A DNA stretch of 64,000 bases from Desulforamulus putei DSM 12395 (GTDB lineage: Bacteria; Bacillota; Desulfotomaculia; Desulfotomaculales; Desulfotomaculaceae). A program made the translations under genes and the position numbers. This document shows, in pieces, positions 45,307 through 54,602 of the stretch. The notes below the pieces were generated by a model that saw only the letters and a program-made list of their open reading frames with translations, was not told the DNA's origin and did not search any database. Every line of letters begins with the position of its first letter. Positions within the stretch are counted from its first letter, which is position 1. The stretch covers positions 1-64,000 of the forward strand of contig NZ_FQUY01000011.1 in the NCBI RefSeq assembly GCF_900129195.1. The letters run 5' to 3'.

Positions 45307-48300
45307 TTATAGATCCAGTAAACTGTTTGGCAGGGGATAGAAATCCGGATTAAAGGAACCGGCCGGTATCTTCGGGGCAACAGAAGGTACCCTTTGATTT
45401 TGATTTGCCGGTGCGGGCCCTTCTAACTTGACTGCCGGAACAGCCCGGGAAGGCGCATCCTTTGGGCGCGTATCCCCGGTGGCAGCCACCGGAGCCCTTC
45501 CCGGCAGGTTGGAGCGAAGCTTAATATTATCTTTACCCAAAAGACCGGTTAATGCTGTTTTCAGTTCGGTGTTCAGACTGACCCATAACCGGTTTTCCAA
45601 CCGGAACGCCTTTTTGTTGTCCGGATTAAACAGATACACCGGTGTGTTTCCCGGGTGCCGGGTTAATAAGGTCTCCAACTCCTTAAAAGCCTCTGCATCC
45701 CTTTCATTAAATTTCAGCCAGAGTTGGCAGCCAATATTGTCGATGGGGATCATTTCCTCGGCCAGTACTTTGGTCTCTTCGCCGTTATTGTTGACCCGGC
45801 CCTTTAACAAAAGGGGCCCCTTGGGGTCCAGAGTTTTACCATAACGACGGTAGACCTCCGGAAAGACCACCACCTCACAATTGCCGGTCAAATCTTCCAG
45901 GTTGACAAAGGCCATGGGTTCTCCCTTACGGGAAGTAATCCTTTTGATGGTGGAAACCATACCCGCCAGCAGCAGGGGCCGGCCGTCCGGGATCTCGGGC
46001 AGGTCCACCACCCGCTGCACTTCCAAAGCCTCTAAAATCCAGCTAAATTCGGATAGGGGATGGCCGGAGATATACAGCCCCAGGGCTTCTTTCTCAAACT
46101 CTAACTGCTGTTTAGGGCTCAAACGGGGAACCTCAGGCAGTTGCAGTTCTGCCGCCTGCTCCGGAAGTTCTGGCATCAAGTCAAACAGATTGACCTGCCC
46201 CTGCTCCCTGTCCCGCTGGACCCGTGCGGCATATTCGAGACCCGTGTCCAACCCTGCCAAAAGCTGGGCCCGGTGACCAAAGGCATCCAGGGCCCCTGCC
46301 TTGACCAAACTCTCCAGTACCCGCCGGTTGGCCAACCGGTTGTCTACCCGGCTGCAAAAATCTGAAAAAGAAGTGAAGGGTCCTCCTTTTTCCCGGGCCT
46401 GTATTATGGCCTGCACTGCGCCCCAACCGACGTTTTTCACCGCAGCCAGACCGAAGCGAATGGATCCCTCCATTGCCGTAAAATTTTCCCGGCTGTGATT
46501 GATATCCGGCGGCAAGACCTGAATTCCCATACGGCGGCATTCCTCGATATATAAAACCACTTTGTCCGTATTGTCCCGTACGGAGGTCAACAGGGCCGTC
46601 ATATACTCCGCCGGGTAGTTGGCCTTCAGGTAAGCGGTCTGGTAAGAGACCAGGGCATAGGCCGCCGAATGGGATTTATTAAAGCCGTAGCCGGCAAAGT
46701 ACTCCATCAGGTCAAACATTTTCTCTGCCAGCTGCCGGTCATATCCCCTGGCCACCGCCCCAGGGATGGGGTTCTTGAGAGGGTTCCCCTTTTCGTCCGT
46801 GGTTGTCCCGTTAACAAACCACTGCCGGTGCATAGCCATCATTTGGGGTATTTTCTTGCCCATGGCCTTTCTCAGGGAATCAGCCTGTCCCAGTGTGTAG
46901 CCCGCCATCACCCGGGCAATCATCATCACCTGTTCCTGATACAAAATCACCCCGTAGGTTTCCCGGAGGATGGGTTCCAAATCCGGGTGGAAATAATCCA
47001 CCCGGGTCTGACCGTGCTTGCGCTGAATAAAGTCCTCCACCATGCCGCTGCCCAGGGGGCCGGGGCGGTATAAGGCCACCAGGGCCACGATGTCTTCAAA
47101 GGCATTGGGCTTCAGTTCCTTCAGGATGCTGCGCATGCCGCTGCTTTCCAGTTGGAAGACGCCGATGCCCTCACCCCGGGTAAGCATCTCAAAGGTGGCC
47201 TGGTCATCCAGAGGAATATTGTTGATGTCCAACTGACGGCCCCTTATTTGCTCAATCAGGTTGACAGCCTCGCCGATAACCGTCAGGTTGCGTAACCCCA
47301 GCAAGTCCATCTTAAGGAGGCCCAGCTCCTCCACCGTGGTCATGGGAAACTGGGTGGTCACCAACCCGTCAGAGGTCTTGTTCAGGGGTAAATATTCCAC
47401 CAGGGGTTCCCGTGCAATCACCACGCCCGCCGCATGGGTGGAAGCATGCCGGGGCATGCCTTCCAATTCCATGGCAGTGTCAATCAGTCGTTTTACCTCG
47501 GGATCATGGTCGTAAACTTCCTTTAATTCCGGGGAATTGGCCAGGGCTTTTTCAATGGTCATGTTTAATTCCATGGGCACCAGTTTGGCCACCCGGTCCA
47601 CGTCTCCATAGGGCATGTCCAGGGCCCGCCCCACATCCCGAATGGCTGCCCTAGCGGCCATGGTACCGAAGGTGATGATCTGGGCCACCCGGTCGGCGCC
47701 GTATTTCTGCACGATGTACTCGATGACTTCGCCCCGGCGCTCGTAATCAAAGTCAATATCAATATCCGGCATGGATATCCGTTCCGGATTTAAAAAACGT
47801 TCAAACAGCAGGCCGTATTTCAGCGGATCGATATTGGTGATCTCCAAAACGTAGGCTACCATGCTGCCGGCGGCGGAACCGCGTCCCGGTCCCACGGCGA
47901 TACCCCGCTCCCGGGCGTATCGAATGAAATCCCAAACAATGAGAAAATACTCATCGTAGCCCATTTGGCCGATGACCTTCAGTTCATATTCCAGGCGTTC
48001 CCAAACCGGTCCGGAACAATGACCGTACCGTTTGACGGCGCCGGCCAGGCACTTCTCTTGCAGGTAGCCGGCCGGCGTATACCCGTCCGGCACGGTAAAA
48101 TAGGGCAGATGCAGCTTGCCAAATTCAATTTCCACCTGGCATCGTTCGGCAATTCTTACGGTGTTGCGCAGGGCCTCCGGGATTTCCCCAAACAACAAAT
48201 TCATTTCATGGGGACTTTTCAAATACATTTCCCGGGATTCAAATTTCATCCGTCCGGGGGTATTTATGCTCTTGCCGGTCTGAATGCACAGCAAAACATC

Positions 48301-48957
48301 CTGAATGTCAGCATGTTCCCGTCTTAAATAATGGACGTCATTGGTGGCCACCAGTGGGATGTTTAATTCCCTGGCGATCTTCAAGAGTTCCCGGTTGACC
48401 GTCCTTTGTTCCTGATACCCGTGGTCCTGCAGTTCCAGGTAATAACGGTCAGGCCCGAAAATGTCCAGATAGTCCCGGGCTGCCTGGCGGGCCTTATCCG
48501 GCTGGCCGTTTAAAATTTTATCCGCCACTTCCCCCGCCAGGCAGCCGCTCAAGGCGATCAGGCCGTCCTGGTAACGGGCCAGCAGTTCCTTATCAACTCT
48601 CGGCTTATAGTAAAACCCTTCGGTATAGCCAAGGGAGACCAGTTTCAACAGGTTTTTGTATCCCCTTTGATTTTCCGCCAGCAAAACCAGGTGGCTGGGC
48701 TGGTCATCCAGCTTGGGTGTCCGGTCTGTTCGCCGGCGGGGCGCCACGTAGACTTCACAGCCCAGGATGGGCTTAACCCCTTCTTTATGGCAGGCTTTAT
48801 AAAAATCAATCACCCCGTACATGCAGCCGTGGTCAGTAATGGCCAGGGCGTTCATGCCGCTTTCCCTGGCCTGCCTGGCCACCTGGCTGATGCGGGTTGC
48901 CCCGTCCAGCAAACTGTATTCAGTGTGTAGATGAAGGTGAACAAATTGATTTTCCAG
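45307..48957 (-). CDS. dnaE: DNA polymerase III alpha subunit DnaE
   Basis: A 1216-residue replicative polymerase of the DnaE type. N-terminal PHP domain (FVHLHLHTEYSLLDGATR, AITDHG), palm with catalytic acids in PDIDIDF (near residue 400), helix-hairpin-helix, and a C-terminal OB fold (MVSTIKRITSRKGEPMAFVNLEDLTGNCEVVVFP). The PHP metal motif HLHLHTEYS lies upstream of the first ATG/GTG/TTG; the in-frame stop TGA is just 3 codons further. The best start is CTG 48957, with AAGGGGTGA eight bases before it. A 60-residue Pro/Ala tail follows the OB region. It is followed by a strong terminator. Confidence 0.93.
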   Translation of the reverse strand: MENQFVHLHLHTEYSLLDGATRISQVARQARESGMNALAITDHGCMYGVIDFYKACHKEGVKPILGCEVYVAPRRRTDRTPKLDDQPSHLVLLAENQRGYKNLLKLVSLGYTEGFYYKPRVDKELLARYQDGLIALSGCLAGEVADKILNGQPDKARQAARDYLDIFGPDRYYLELQDHGYQEQRTVNRELLKIARELNIPLVATNDVHYLRREHADIQDVLLCIQTGKSINTPGRMKFESREMYLKSPHEMNLLFGEIPEALRNTVRIAERCQVEIEFGKLHLPYFTVPDGYTPAGYLQEKCLAGAVKRYGHCSGPVWERLEYELKVIGQMGYDEYFLIVWDFIRYARERGIAVGPGRGSAAGSMVAYVLEITNIDPLKYGLLFERFLNPERISMPDIDIDFDYERRGEVIEYIVQKYGADRVAQIITFGTMAARAAIRDVGRALDMPYGDVDRVAKLVPMELNMTIEKALANSPELKEVYDHDPEVKRLIDTAMELEGMPRHASTHAAGVVIAREPLVEYLPLNKTSDGLVTTQFPMTTVEELGLLKMDLLGLRNLTVIGEAVNLIEQIRGRQLDINNIPLDDQATFEMLTRGEGIGVFQLESSGMRSILKELKPNAFEDIVALVALYRPGPLGSGMVEDFIQRKHGQTRVDYFHPDLEPILRETYGVILYQEQVMMIARVMAGYTLGQADSLRKAMGKKIPQMMAMHRQWFVNGTTTDEKGNPLKNPIPGAVARGYDRQLAEKMFDLMEYFAGYGFNKSHSAAYALVSYQTAYLKANYPAEYMTALLTSVRDNTDKVVLYIEECRRMGIQVLPPDINHSRENFTAMEGSIRFGLAAVKNVGWGAVQAIIQAREKGGPFTSFSDFCSRVDNRLANRRVLESLVKAGALDAFGHRAQLLAGLDTGLEYAARVQRDREQGQVNLFDLMPELPEQAAELQLPEVPRLSPKQQLEFEKEALGLYISGHPLSEFSWILEALEVQRVVDLPEIPDGRPLLLAGMVSTIKRITSRKGEPMAFVNLEDLTGNCEVVVFPEVYRRYGKTLDPKGPLLLKGRVNNNGEETKVLAEEMIPIDNIGCQLWLKFNERDAEAFKELETLLTRHPGNTPVYLFNPDNKKAFRLENRLWVSLNTELKTALTGLLGKDNIKLRSNLPGRAPVAATGDTRPKDAPSRAVPAVKLEGPAPANQNQRVPSVAPKIPAGSFNPDFYPLPNSLLDL

Positions 48958-49013
48958 CTCAACTCACCCCTTGTGCAGGCTGCTCCTGTTATCCATTTTA
49001 CCAAAAGAGCGTT

Positions 49014-49048
49014 AAAAAGAGGTATACAGGTAACAACCCGTATACCTC
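49014..49048 (-). terminator. terminator of DUF2225 gene
   Basis: 9-bp stem GAGGTATAC/GTATACCTC with a 12-nt loop and TTTTT on the minus strand. Confidence 0.75.
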
Positions 49049-49053
49049 GCACC

Positions 49054-49743
49054 CTAACCCTTTTGTTTGATCTCTTCTCGAATGTCCTGCCAGCGGGACC
49101 TGGACATGCGGGCGAAGACCGGGTAGCGGTCCACTTCCGGGTGCTGGGTGACCGCCTGGAACCACTTGACGGCCTCCTTAAGATCTCCGTTGCGGTAGGA
49201 CAGGTCCCCGATCAAATACATCATACGCAGTTCCTTTTTGAGTTCGGATGTGGACTCCCTTTCATAGGCTCGCTTTAAAAATTCCAGGGCCCGCTGCAGA
49301 GCCTTTGCTTCGTTTTCTTTATGGCCCTGGTACCGGTACAGCCACCCTAACCGGAGGTACAGAGATCCCTTGACAGAATCCTTGGCGTTTCTCAGTTCCT
49401 GACAGAGGATGGCCAAATTATACGCTTTGATGGCTTGCTCCAGGGTCCTTAAGCCGGTGTATTGGGATCCTTCGGTATGCCAGCCGGACAGGATGGTGTT
49501 GATGGCGGCTTTCTCCGGTTCACTGAGGGGGACGTTTGTCTCCTTGGTAAATCCGTAACCACAATGCTTGCAGATCATAACATCATAAAAGATAGGATTA
49601 ATGCTGCTGTAATAAGCGCAAAAATCACTGTCTTGTTTTTTCACAGCAATGTATTTAGTTTTTACTTCAGGGTGCAGGAATTCTTGGCCACAGTTAGGGC
49701 AGGTCACTCTGATATGAAAGATCATTTCTTCGTTAACTTGCAT
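49054..49743 (-). CDS. DUF2225 protein with zinc ribbon and TPR-like repeats
   Basis: 229 residues. Two Cys pairs (TCPNCGQEF near 14 and ICKHCGYGF near 58) form a split zinc ribbon, with conserved SINPIFYDVMICKHCGY; the rest is helical with TPR-like pairs (AIKAYNLAILCQEL, ALEFLKRAYERE, GDLKEAVKWFQAV). This is the DUF2225 family common in Firmicutes, cytosolic and of unknown role. ATG preceded by weak GGGAGCG. Single gene. Confidence 0.82.
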   Translation of the reverse strand: MQVNEEMIFHIRVTCPNCGQEFLHPEVKTKYIAVKKQDSDFCAYYSSINPIFYDVMICKHCGYGFTKETNVPLSEPEKAAINTILSGWHTEGSQYTGLRTLEQAIKAYNLAILCQELRNAKDSVKGSLYLRLGWLYRYQGHKENEAKALQRALEFLKRAYERESTSELKKELRMMYLIGDLSYRNGDLKEAVKWFQAVTQHPEVDRYPVFARMSRSRWQDIREEIKQKG

Positions 49744-49835
49744 AATCTTACGCTCCCACCAATGAAGTTCTTGACCCTATTATACCAAATCATTATCAGG
49801 TGAGGACATTTATTACCGGTAACAAATGCTTAATT

Positions 49836-50637
49836 TTACAGATACCTTCTGGCTCCCAAGTACCGGCTGGCAAAAAAACGGTCCTCAAAGGAAGAAACCG
49901 TTACACCCTCTTTGGTCCTGGCGTTAATAAACAGGCCATCCCCCTGGTAAATTCCTACGTGTGAAGGGCCCGGATCAATGGTCGAAAAAAACACCAGGTC
50001 GCCGATTGCCAAATCTTCCTTTTCCACCGGAAAACCTGCCTTAAACTGATCCTGGGCATCCCTGGGCAGTTGAAAACCATTGACATAATAGGCCATGTAC
50101 GTTAACCCGGAACAATCGATGCCCCGTGCGGTCATGCCCCCCCATCGATAGGGCGCTCCGGCATACAGACCGGCCACCGCCAGAATCTGTTTTTTGTTAA
50201 TCGGTTGATTGGAACAAACAATTCGGGCATCCTCCCTGTGAACAAAGGCACTGCCCCCCCCGGGGTAAAGCGACCCGCAGGAACTCTTTTCCTTCTTCCA
50301 GTAAAGGCAGCCGGCTGCCCAGAAATAAGGTACAAAACCGGTCTCCGGTGTTATTGGATTCCATGTGTAAAACGGCCGTTGCCCGCACGATCTGCACAAC
50401 CTCAGAGTGTGCCGGCCACCGGGGCAAGCAGAACTGATTCACCTTTGCCCATCCCGGTGAACCGTCCTGGGCCTGCATGTGAAACCAGTCTCCCTCAATG
50501 CCCATAATCTGCGCCGGCCACCCCATTAAAAGTTGCGTTACCAGGGGAATTCCCTCCTCCGGTTGCTCCAGCACATCACTTACGGCCACAGCCGCAACCA
50601 CGGTGGTGCCGGCTTCAACTTCCCGCAGATCAAGCAT
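49836..50637 (-). pseudogene. SH3-NlpC/P60 cell-wall endopeptidase split by a frameshift
   Basis: One protein is written in two frames. Residues from ATG 50637 give bacterial SH3-like segments (AIMGIEGDWFHMQAQDGSPGWA-type, LRVALPRGG). The catalytic NlpC/P60 domain is in the other frame, down to 49836 (APYRWGGMTARGIDCSGLTYMAYY with the Cys; DPGPSHVGIYQGDGLFINA with the His). The frames cross at a run of eight G (minus strand; plus strand 50254-50261). With seven G the gene would be a continuous SH3-SH3-NlpC/P60 protein of about 266 residues, like YkfC, which cleaves gamma-D-Glu-diamino acid bonds. Either an indel, a phase-variable tract or a sequencing error. Confidence 0.8.
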
Positions 50638-50681
50638 GGAATCACTCCTTTGCCGGTTTTACCTAAACCATATTCCCCTGT

Positions 50682-50993
50682 TTATTTTACTATGCTTTCC
50701 ACAGTATAATTTCCAAAATCCGGTTGTCCGTTGAGAAGTTGCATCATTTGGAGAAAGCCTTTGGTGGCCCCCGGATCCGTGCTGAGCCTGGTCATAGCGG
50801 CCTGCTGGGCCTCCTCGCTTTCCCAAAATGAAATAACCAGAAACTTGTTGCTGTTGCCGTTGCACCTGGCCACATAGCCGTGCACCAGACCGGGTTGCTT
50901 GTTTATATAGTCCATATGTTCCCGGATGATTTCCAGTAAAGAATCACCCTGACCTTCCTGGGCTTGCAGTTTGCCAAATGTGATGACTTGCAA
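50682..50993 (-). CDS. ABM-type (antibiotic biosynthesis monooxygenase-like) protein
   Basis: 103 residues of ferredoxin-like alpha-beta fold: ITFGKLQAQEGQGDSLLEIIREHM, GLVHGYVARCNGNSNKFLVISFWESEEAQ. This matches the dimeric ABM group, which includes quinone monooxygenases and haem-degrading proteins; no haem-ligand set (as in IsdG) is obvious. It lies 14 bp before the end of bshA and may share its transcript. Function unassigned. Confidence 0.65.
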   Translation of the reverse strand: MQVITFGKLQAQEGQGDSLLEIIREHMDYINKQPGLVHGYVARCNGNSNKFLVISFWESEEAQQAAMTRLSTDPGATKGFLQMMQLLNGQPDFGNYTVESIVK

Positions 50994-51006
50994 GTTGTTA
51001 CCTCCC

Positions 51007-52125
51007 CTATTGATTCTCTAAAAGAAATCGGTAAAGTTGTTCATATTTTGCCACCCATTGGTCTGCATTAAACCTGGTGATGGCATGACTTCTGGCCCGG
51101 ACAGACATTTTTTGCCGCAGGGACCGGTCCTCTAACAGCAGCAAGGTCAGTCGGGCCATTTCCTCCACCTCGCCCACGCCGGTCAAAAAGCCCACCTTGC
51201 CATGTTCAATGACCTCCGGGATGCCCCCTGAGCGGGTGGCCACCACAGGCACGCCGCAGGCAAGGGCCTCCAGGGCGGCCAGGCCAAAACTTTCACAGCA
51301 GGATGGGAACAGCATGACGTCTGCGGCAGCCAAAATGGGGGCTACCGTGTCCTGTTGCCCCAGAAACAGGATATCCTTCGCTAACCCTAAAGATTGGGCC
51401 AGCTTTTGCGCCGCGGGCATATCCGGCCCGTCGCCGATCATCAGCAGCCGGGCCGGCCTCTGTTGACGGACCCGGTGAAATACCTGGATAACATCCGTCA
51501 CCCGTTTGAGGGGCCGAAAATTGGAGAGGTGAATAAGCAGGGCTTCATCGCCGGTTGTCATAAGGTTCCTGTCGGCAGCGGCCTCGGGTTTGAACACGTC
51601 GGTATCCACAAAATTATAAAGGACGGGCAATTCCTTTGTATAATGAAAGGTTTGCCGGGTCTGTTCCGCTAAAAAGGAGGAGACAACCGTGACCGCATCA
51701 CTGGCTGCCAGACCGTAGCGTGTAATCTCATAGAATTCCTGGTGCGCTCCCACCAGGGATGTATCGGTACCATGGAGTGTGGTGATAACAGGAATGTGTT
51801 TGCCAAAGATTTGCCGGGCCAAATGAGCCCCCAGGGAATGGGGCACTGCATAATGGGCATGCAGGACATCCAGTTGATAGCAGCGCAGCACCTCCACTGT
51901 TTTGTTCACCTGGGTGAGAAAATAGGGAGGTACTTCAAACAGCGGGTGATGAAAAGCCGCCACTTCATGGACAAAAATATTGTGCTGGTAGGTGCCCAGG
52001 CGAAAGGGGCGCCCCACGGTCACAAAGTGTACCTCATGACCCCGTTTTGCCAGGAGCTTGCCTAACTCTGAGGCCACCACACCGCTTCCCCCGTAGGTGG
52101 AGTGGCATAAGATGCCGATCTTCAC
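51007..52125 (-). CDS. bshA: N-acetyl-alpha-D-glucosaminyl L-malate synthase BshA
   Basis: First enzyme of bacillithiol synthesis: UDP-GlcNAc + L-malate. 372 residues, GT4 glycosyltransferase. The BshA-specific N-terminus KIGILCHSTYGGSGVVASELG is present, as are HAHYAVPHSLGAHLA, TLHGTDTSLVG and the donor site PSCCESFGLAALEALACG. GTG start 52125 overlaps the bshB1 stop (GTGA); AGGGGGTG lies just before it. Together with bshB1 it strongly indicates that the cell makes bacillithiol; bshC is not seen here. Confidence 0.9.
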   Translation of the reverse strand: MKIGILCHSTYGGSGVVASELGKLLAKRGHEVHFVTVGRPFRLGTYQHNIFVHEVAAFHHPLFEVPPYFLTQVNKTVEVLRCYQLDVLHAHYAVPHSLGAHLARQIFGKHIPVITTLHGTDTSLVGAHQEFYEITRYGLAASDAVTVVSSFLAEQTRQTFHYTKELPVLYNFVDTDVFKPEAAADRNLMTTGDEALLIHLSNFRPLKRVTDVIQVFHRVRQQRPARLLMIGDGPDMPAAQKLAQSLGLAKDILFLGQQDTVAPILAAADVMLFPSCCESFGLAALEALACGVPVVATRSGGIPEVIEHGKVGFLTGVGEVEEMARLTLLLLEDRSLRQKMSVRARSHAITRFNADQWVAKYEQLYRFLLENQ

Positions 52126-52850
52126 TCCTTCACCCCCAGCAATGCAAGTGGGTTGTGAATGGCCAGGGGCGATTTGGTGGTAAAACCTTCCCCATACATA
52201 CAACCGATCAATGAACCAAAATACCGGTCTCTGCTTTCAACGACGGACAGTAAACTGCCCGGTCCGGCATTTAAAAAGGTCTCCGTACTGTTCGGGCTTT
52301 TCCCGAATTGTGTTTGATGGGCCAAAATGGCCAGTCTTTTCGTGTGGTAACACTCTGATACATCCACAATAAACTTGGGTTCAACGGCGCCGGAAATATA
52401 ATAATACCATATTTGTCCGGCCCTGAAGGGAGGCAGCCGGGACCCGACCCTGGTTAAACCGGAATCAAACCAGGCTTCCTGCACCAGACGGCTGGCATTG
52501 ACATGGTCCGGGTGCCGGTCCTCCCAGTAGGGACATAATATCAGTCCGGGCCGGCTTTTCCTGATAACCTCCACCAGCCGCATCAGGTATTCTTTACCGG
52601 TGGTAATGCCTCGATCAGGGATAGCCAGGCACTGGCGCCAGGTGAGACCCAGTACCTCCCCGGCCCGCCGGGCCTCTTCCCGCCTCTCTTCGGCGGTGCC
52701 GTTGGTGGCCAGTTCGCCGGCGGTTAAATCAACAATCCCCACCCTGAGACCTGATTTGATAAGTTTTGCCACAAGGCCCCCGGCACCCACCTCCACATCA
52801 TCGGGATGGGCGCCGATGGCCATCACATCAACCTTAGATACGTTAACCAA
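52122..52850 (-). CDS. bshB1: bacillithiol biosynthesis deacetylase BshB1
   Basis: Removes the N-acetyl group from GlcNAc-malate. LmbE/PIG-L zinc deacetylase with metal site AIGAHPDDVE (AHPDD) near residue 14 and RHPDHVNAS with the third ligand; DLTAGELATNGT is characteristic of BshB1. 242 residues. The start (TTG 52850) is close to AAAGGGG and may be wrong; ATG 52823 would still keep the metal motif. Translationally coupled to bshA. Confidence 0.88.
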   Translation of the reverse strand: MVNVSKVDVMAIGAHPDDVEVGAGGLVAKLIKSGLRVGIVDLTAGELATNGTAEERREEARRAGEVLGLTWRQCLAIPDRGITTGKEYLMRLVEVIRKSRPGLILCPYWEDRHPDHVNASRLVQEAWFDSGLTRVGSRLPPFRAGQIWYYYISGAVEPKFIVDVSECYHTKRLAILAHQTQFGKSPNSTETFLNAGPGSLLSVVESRDRYFGSLIGCMYGEGFTTKSPLAIHNPLALLGVKE

Positions 52851-52904
52851 CCCCTTTGTAGTAGTAATTCGATGGTTGGGAGGAAAATCCTGTTGGCTGT
52901 TGAT

Positions 52905-52933
52905 TTATGGCCTTTAGCCTTTAGCCATCAGCC
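52905..52933. repeat. 7-bp-period repeat tract
   Basis: GGCCTTTA-GCCTTTA-GCCATCA-GCC: a tandem with 7-base period, between bshB1 and the GH57 gene. Same family as 56295 and 57024. Confidence 0.6.
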
Positions 52934-52940
52934 AAACGGA

Positions 52941-52965
52941 AAAGGCCGCTACATGAGCAGCCTTT
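52941..52965 (-). terminator. terminator of the GH57 gene
   Basis: Stem AAAGGC-GCT / AGC-GCCTTT with one mismatch and 5-nt loop; TTTTCC then TTT follow on the minus strand. Confidence 0.6.
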
Positions 52966-52971
52966 GTAAAA

Positions 52972-54585
52972 CTACGAAACCGCTTTCCGGCACTGGCCCT
53001 CCCGGGTCCGCCAGGAACGGTAGTCGATGTCCGGGAAGATATTATTCTGCCACTCCAGGTAAGAAACAAATCCTTCGTCAATACGGCAGTATTTAATATC
53101 ATCGTACAGCCTCAGGAAGTTGGCAATATGCTGTTTGGTTCTTTTGACAGCATAGGGAACCATGGTGCCGGTGGAGATAATGAAAGCCCAGTCGCTGCTT
53201 TGAGCCAGCAACAGTTCCCGGCCGGCCTGGTTTAAGGCCCGGCGCAGGTTGCCCTCCGCCCGGGGGAACAGATCCGCCAGTTCATTCATGCGGTCCGCCG
53301 CCATGTGCAGATGCCTGTAAATCCAGTGATTTTTCTCATTCAACCAGACCTGATTGTATCCTGCGTTGCCCCAGGTGGAAGGACAGGGTCTGGTCATCTG
53401 GTTGCATTTATGCATTTTCAGGTAATCCGACGGGGTTACCATCCTGAGGGTGCTACTTGTGGCCATCTTGCGAATCAGAAAGTCCAGCCACACGGGGCCC
53501 TCAAACCACCAGTGGCCAAAGAGCTCCGCATCATAGGGGGCCACGATAATGGGCGGTCGTTCCATGAAGGCAGACAAATACTCCACTTGTTTTTCACGGT
53601 TAAACATAAAATTGCCGGCATGAATTTCTGCCTTGTTCCTGGCCCATTCCGGGTAATAGGGCTGTTTATCCGCCAAATCCACTTTACCGGTAATCCGGTG
53701 ATATTTCATGCCGGTATGGGTGCGAATGCCGTCGGGATGTATATAATTTTTGATGTATTCTTCGTCCAGATCATACCCGATATCACGATAGAATTCCCGG
53801 TAATCCGGATCACCGGGATAACCTTCGTCGGCGCTCCAAACCTGTTTGGAGCTTTCCACGTCCCGCCCAAAGGCCGCCACACCGGAAGGACAGTAAATAG
53901 GGGCAAAGACGCCGAAGCGGGGCCGGTGGTAGGCAAACAGCACCCCATGATTGTCGGTAAAAAAGAATTTTAATCCGTATTCCTTAAGGATTTCATCCAC
54001 GCCATGGGCATAGCCGCATTCCGGCAGCCAGATGCCGTTGGGAGCACAGCCAAAGTGCTTTTGATGCAGATTGACTGCCGTCTCTATCTGGGCCCTTACC
54101 GCCTGCCTGTTTACCATCATCAGGGGTAAAAAGCCATGGGTGGCGGCGCAGGTGGTAATTTCCAGGCAGCCAAGGTTTTGCAGCCTTTTAAAGGCCTGCA
54201 CCAAATTACAGCCGTTCCGGTGAACAAAGATTTCGTAAGCCCGCTGGAATCTTTCCTTATACATTAAGGCGGCCTGGTGGAAAGGACCGCCGCAGGTTCT
54301 GGCCTCTTCCTTGTGGGCCAGCTCAATGAGCTTTTCTAAATGACGCACATATCGCTGCTGCATTAAGGGGTCGGTCATCATGGATAAAAGCGGTGGCGAA
54401 ATGGAAAAGGTGAGCCGGAAAGGGATGTTGTCCCCAACCAGCCTGTCAAAAACATCAATCAAGGGTATATACGTTTCCGTAACAGCTTCATAAAACCATT
54501 TTTCTTCCAGGATTTTTTCGCTTTCCGGGTGCCTTACGTAGGGTAAATGGGCATGTAAGACAATTGCCAGGTATCCTTTGGCCAA
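52972..54585 (-). CDS. GH57 (DUF1957) 1,4-alpha-glucan branching enzyme
   Basis: 537 residues. GH57 motifs in order: YLAIVLHAHLPYVRHP, ATHGFLPLM, nucleophile Glu in GIWLPECGYAHG, acid/base Asp in VAPYDAELFGHWWFEGP, and a C-terminal helical part with NEKNHWIYRHLHMAADRM. This set defines the branching-enzyme type of GH57, which adds alpha-1,6 branches to glycogen. It lies 17 bp after a DUF4912 gene and near a nucleotidyltransferase and GT4 enzyme (60.5-64 kb), so a role in glycogen or a related alpha-glucan is likely. Confidence 0.88.
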   Translation of the reverse strand: MAKGYLAIVLHAHLPYVRHPESEKILEEKWFYEAVTETYIPLIDVFDRLVGDNIPFRLTFSISPPLLSMMTDPLMQQRYVRHLEKLIELAHKEEARTCGGPFHQAALMYKERFQRAYEIFVHRNGCNLVQAFKRLQNLGCLEITTCAATHGFLPLMMVNRQAVRAQIETAVNLHQKHFGCAPNGIWLPECGYAHGVDEILKEYGLKFFFTDNHGVLFAYHRPRFGVFAPIYCPSGVAAFGRDVESSKQVWSADEGYPGDPDYREFYRDIGYDLDEEYIKNYIHPDGIRTHTGMKYHRITGKVDLADKQPYYPEWARNKAEIHAGNFMFNREKQVEYLSAFMERPPIIVAPYDAELFGHWWFEGPVWLDFLIRKMATSSTLRMVTPSDYLKMHKCNQMTRPCPSTWGNAGYNQVWLNEKNHWIYRHLHMAADRMNELADLFPRAEGNLRRALNQAGRELLLAQSSDWAFIISTGTMVPYAVKRTKQHIANFLRLYDDIKYCRIDEGFVSYLEWQNNIFPDIDYRSWRTREGQCRKAVS

Positions 54586-54602
54586 GGGATCATCCCCCCT
54601 CT

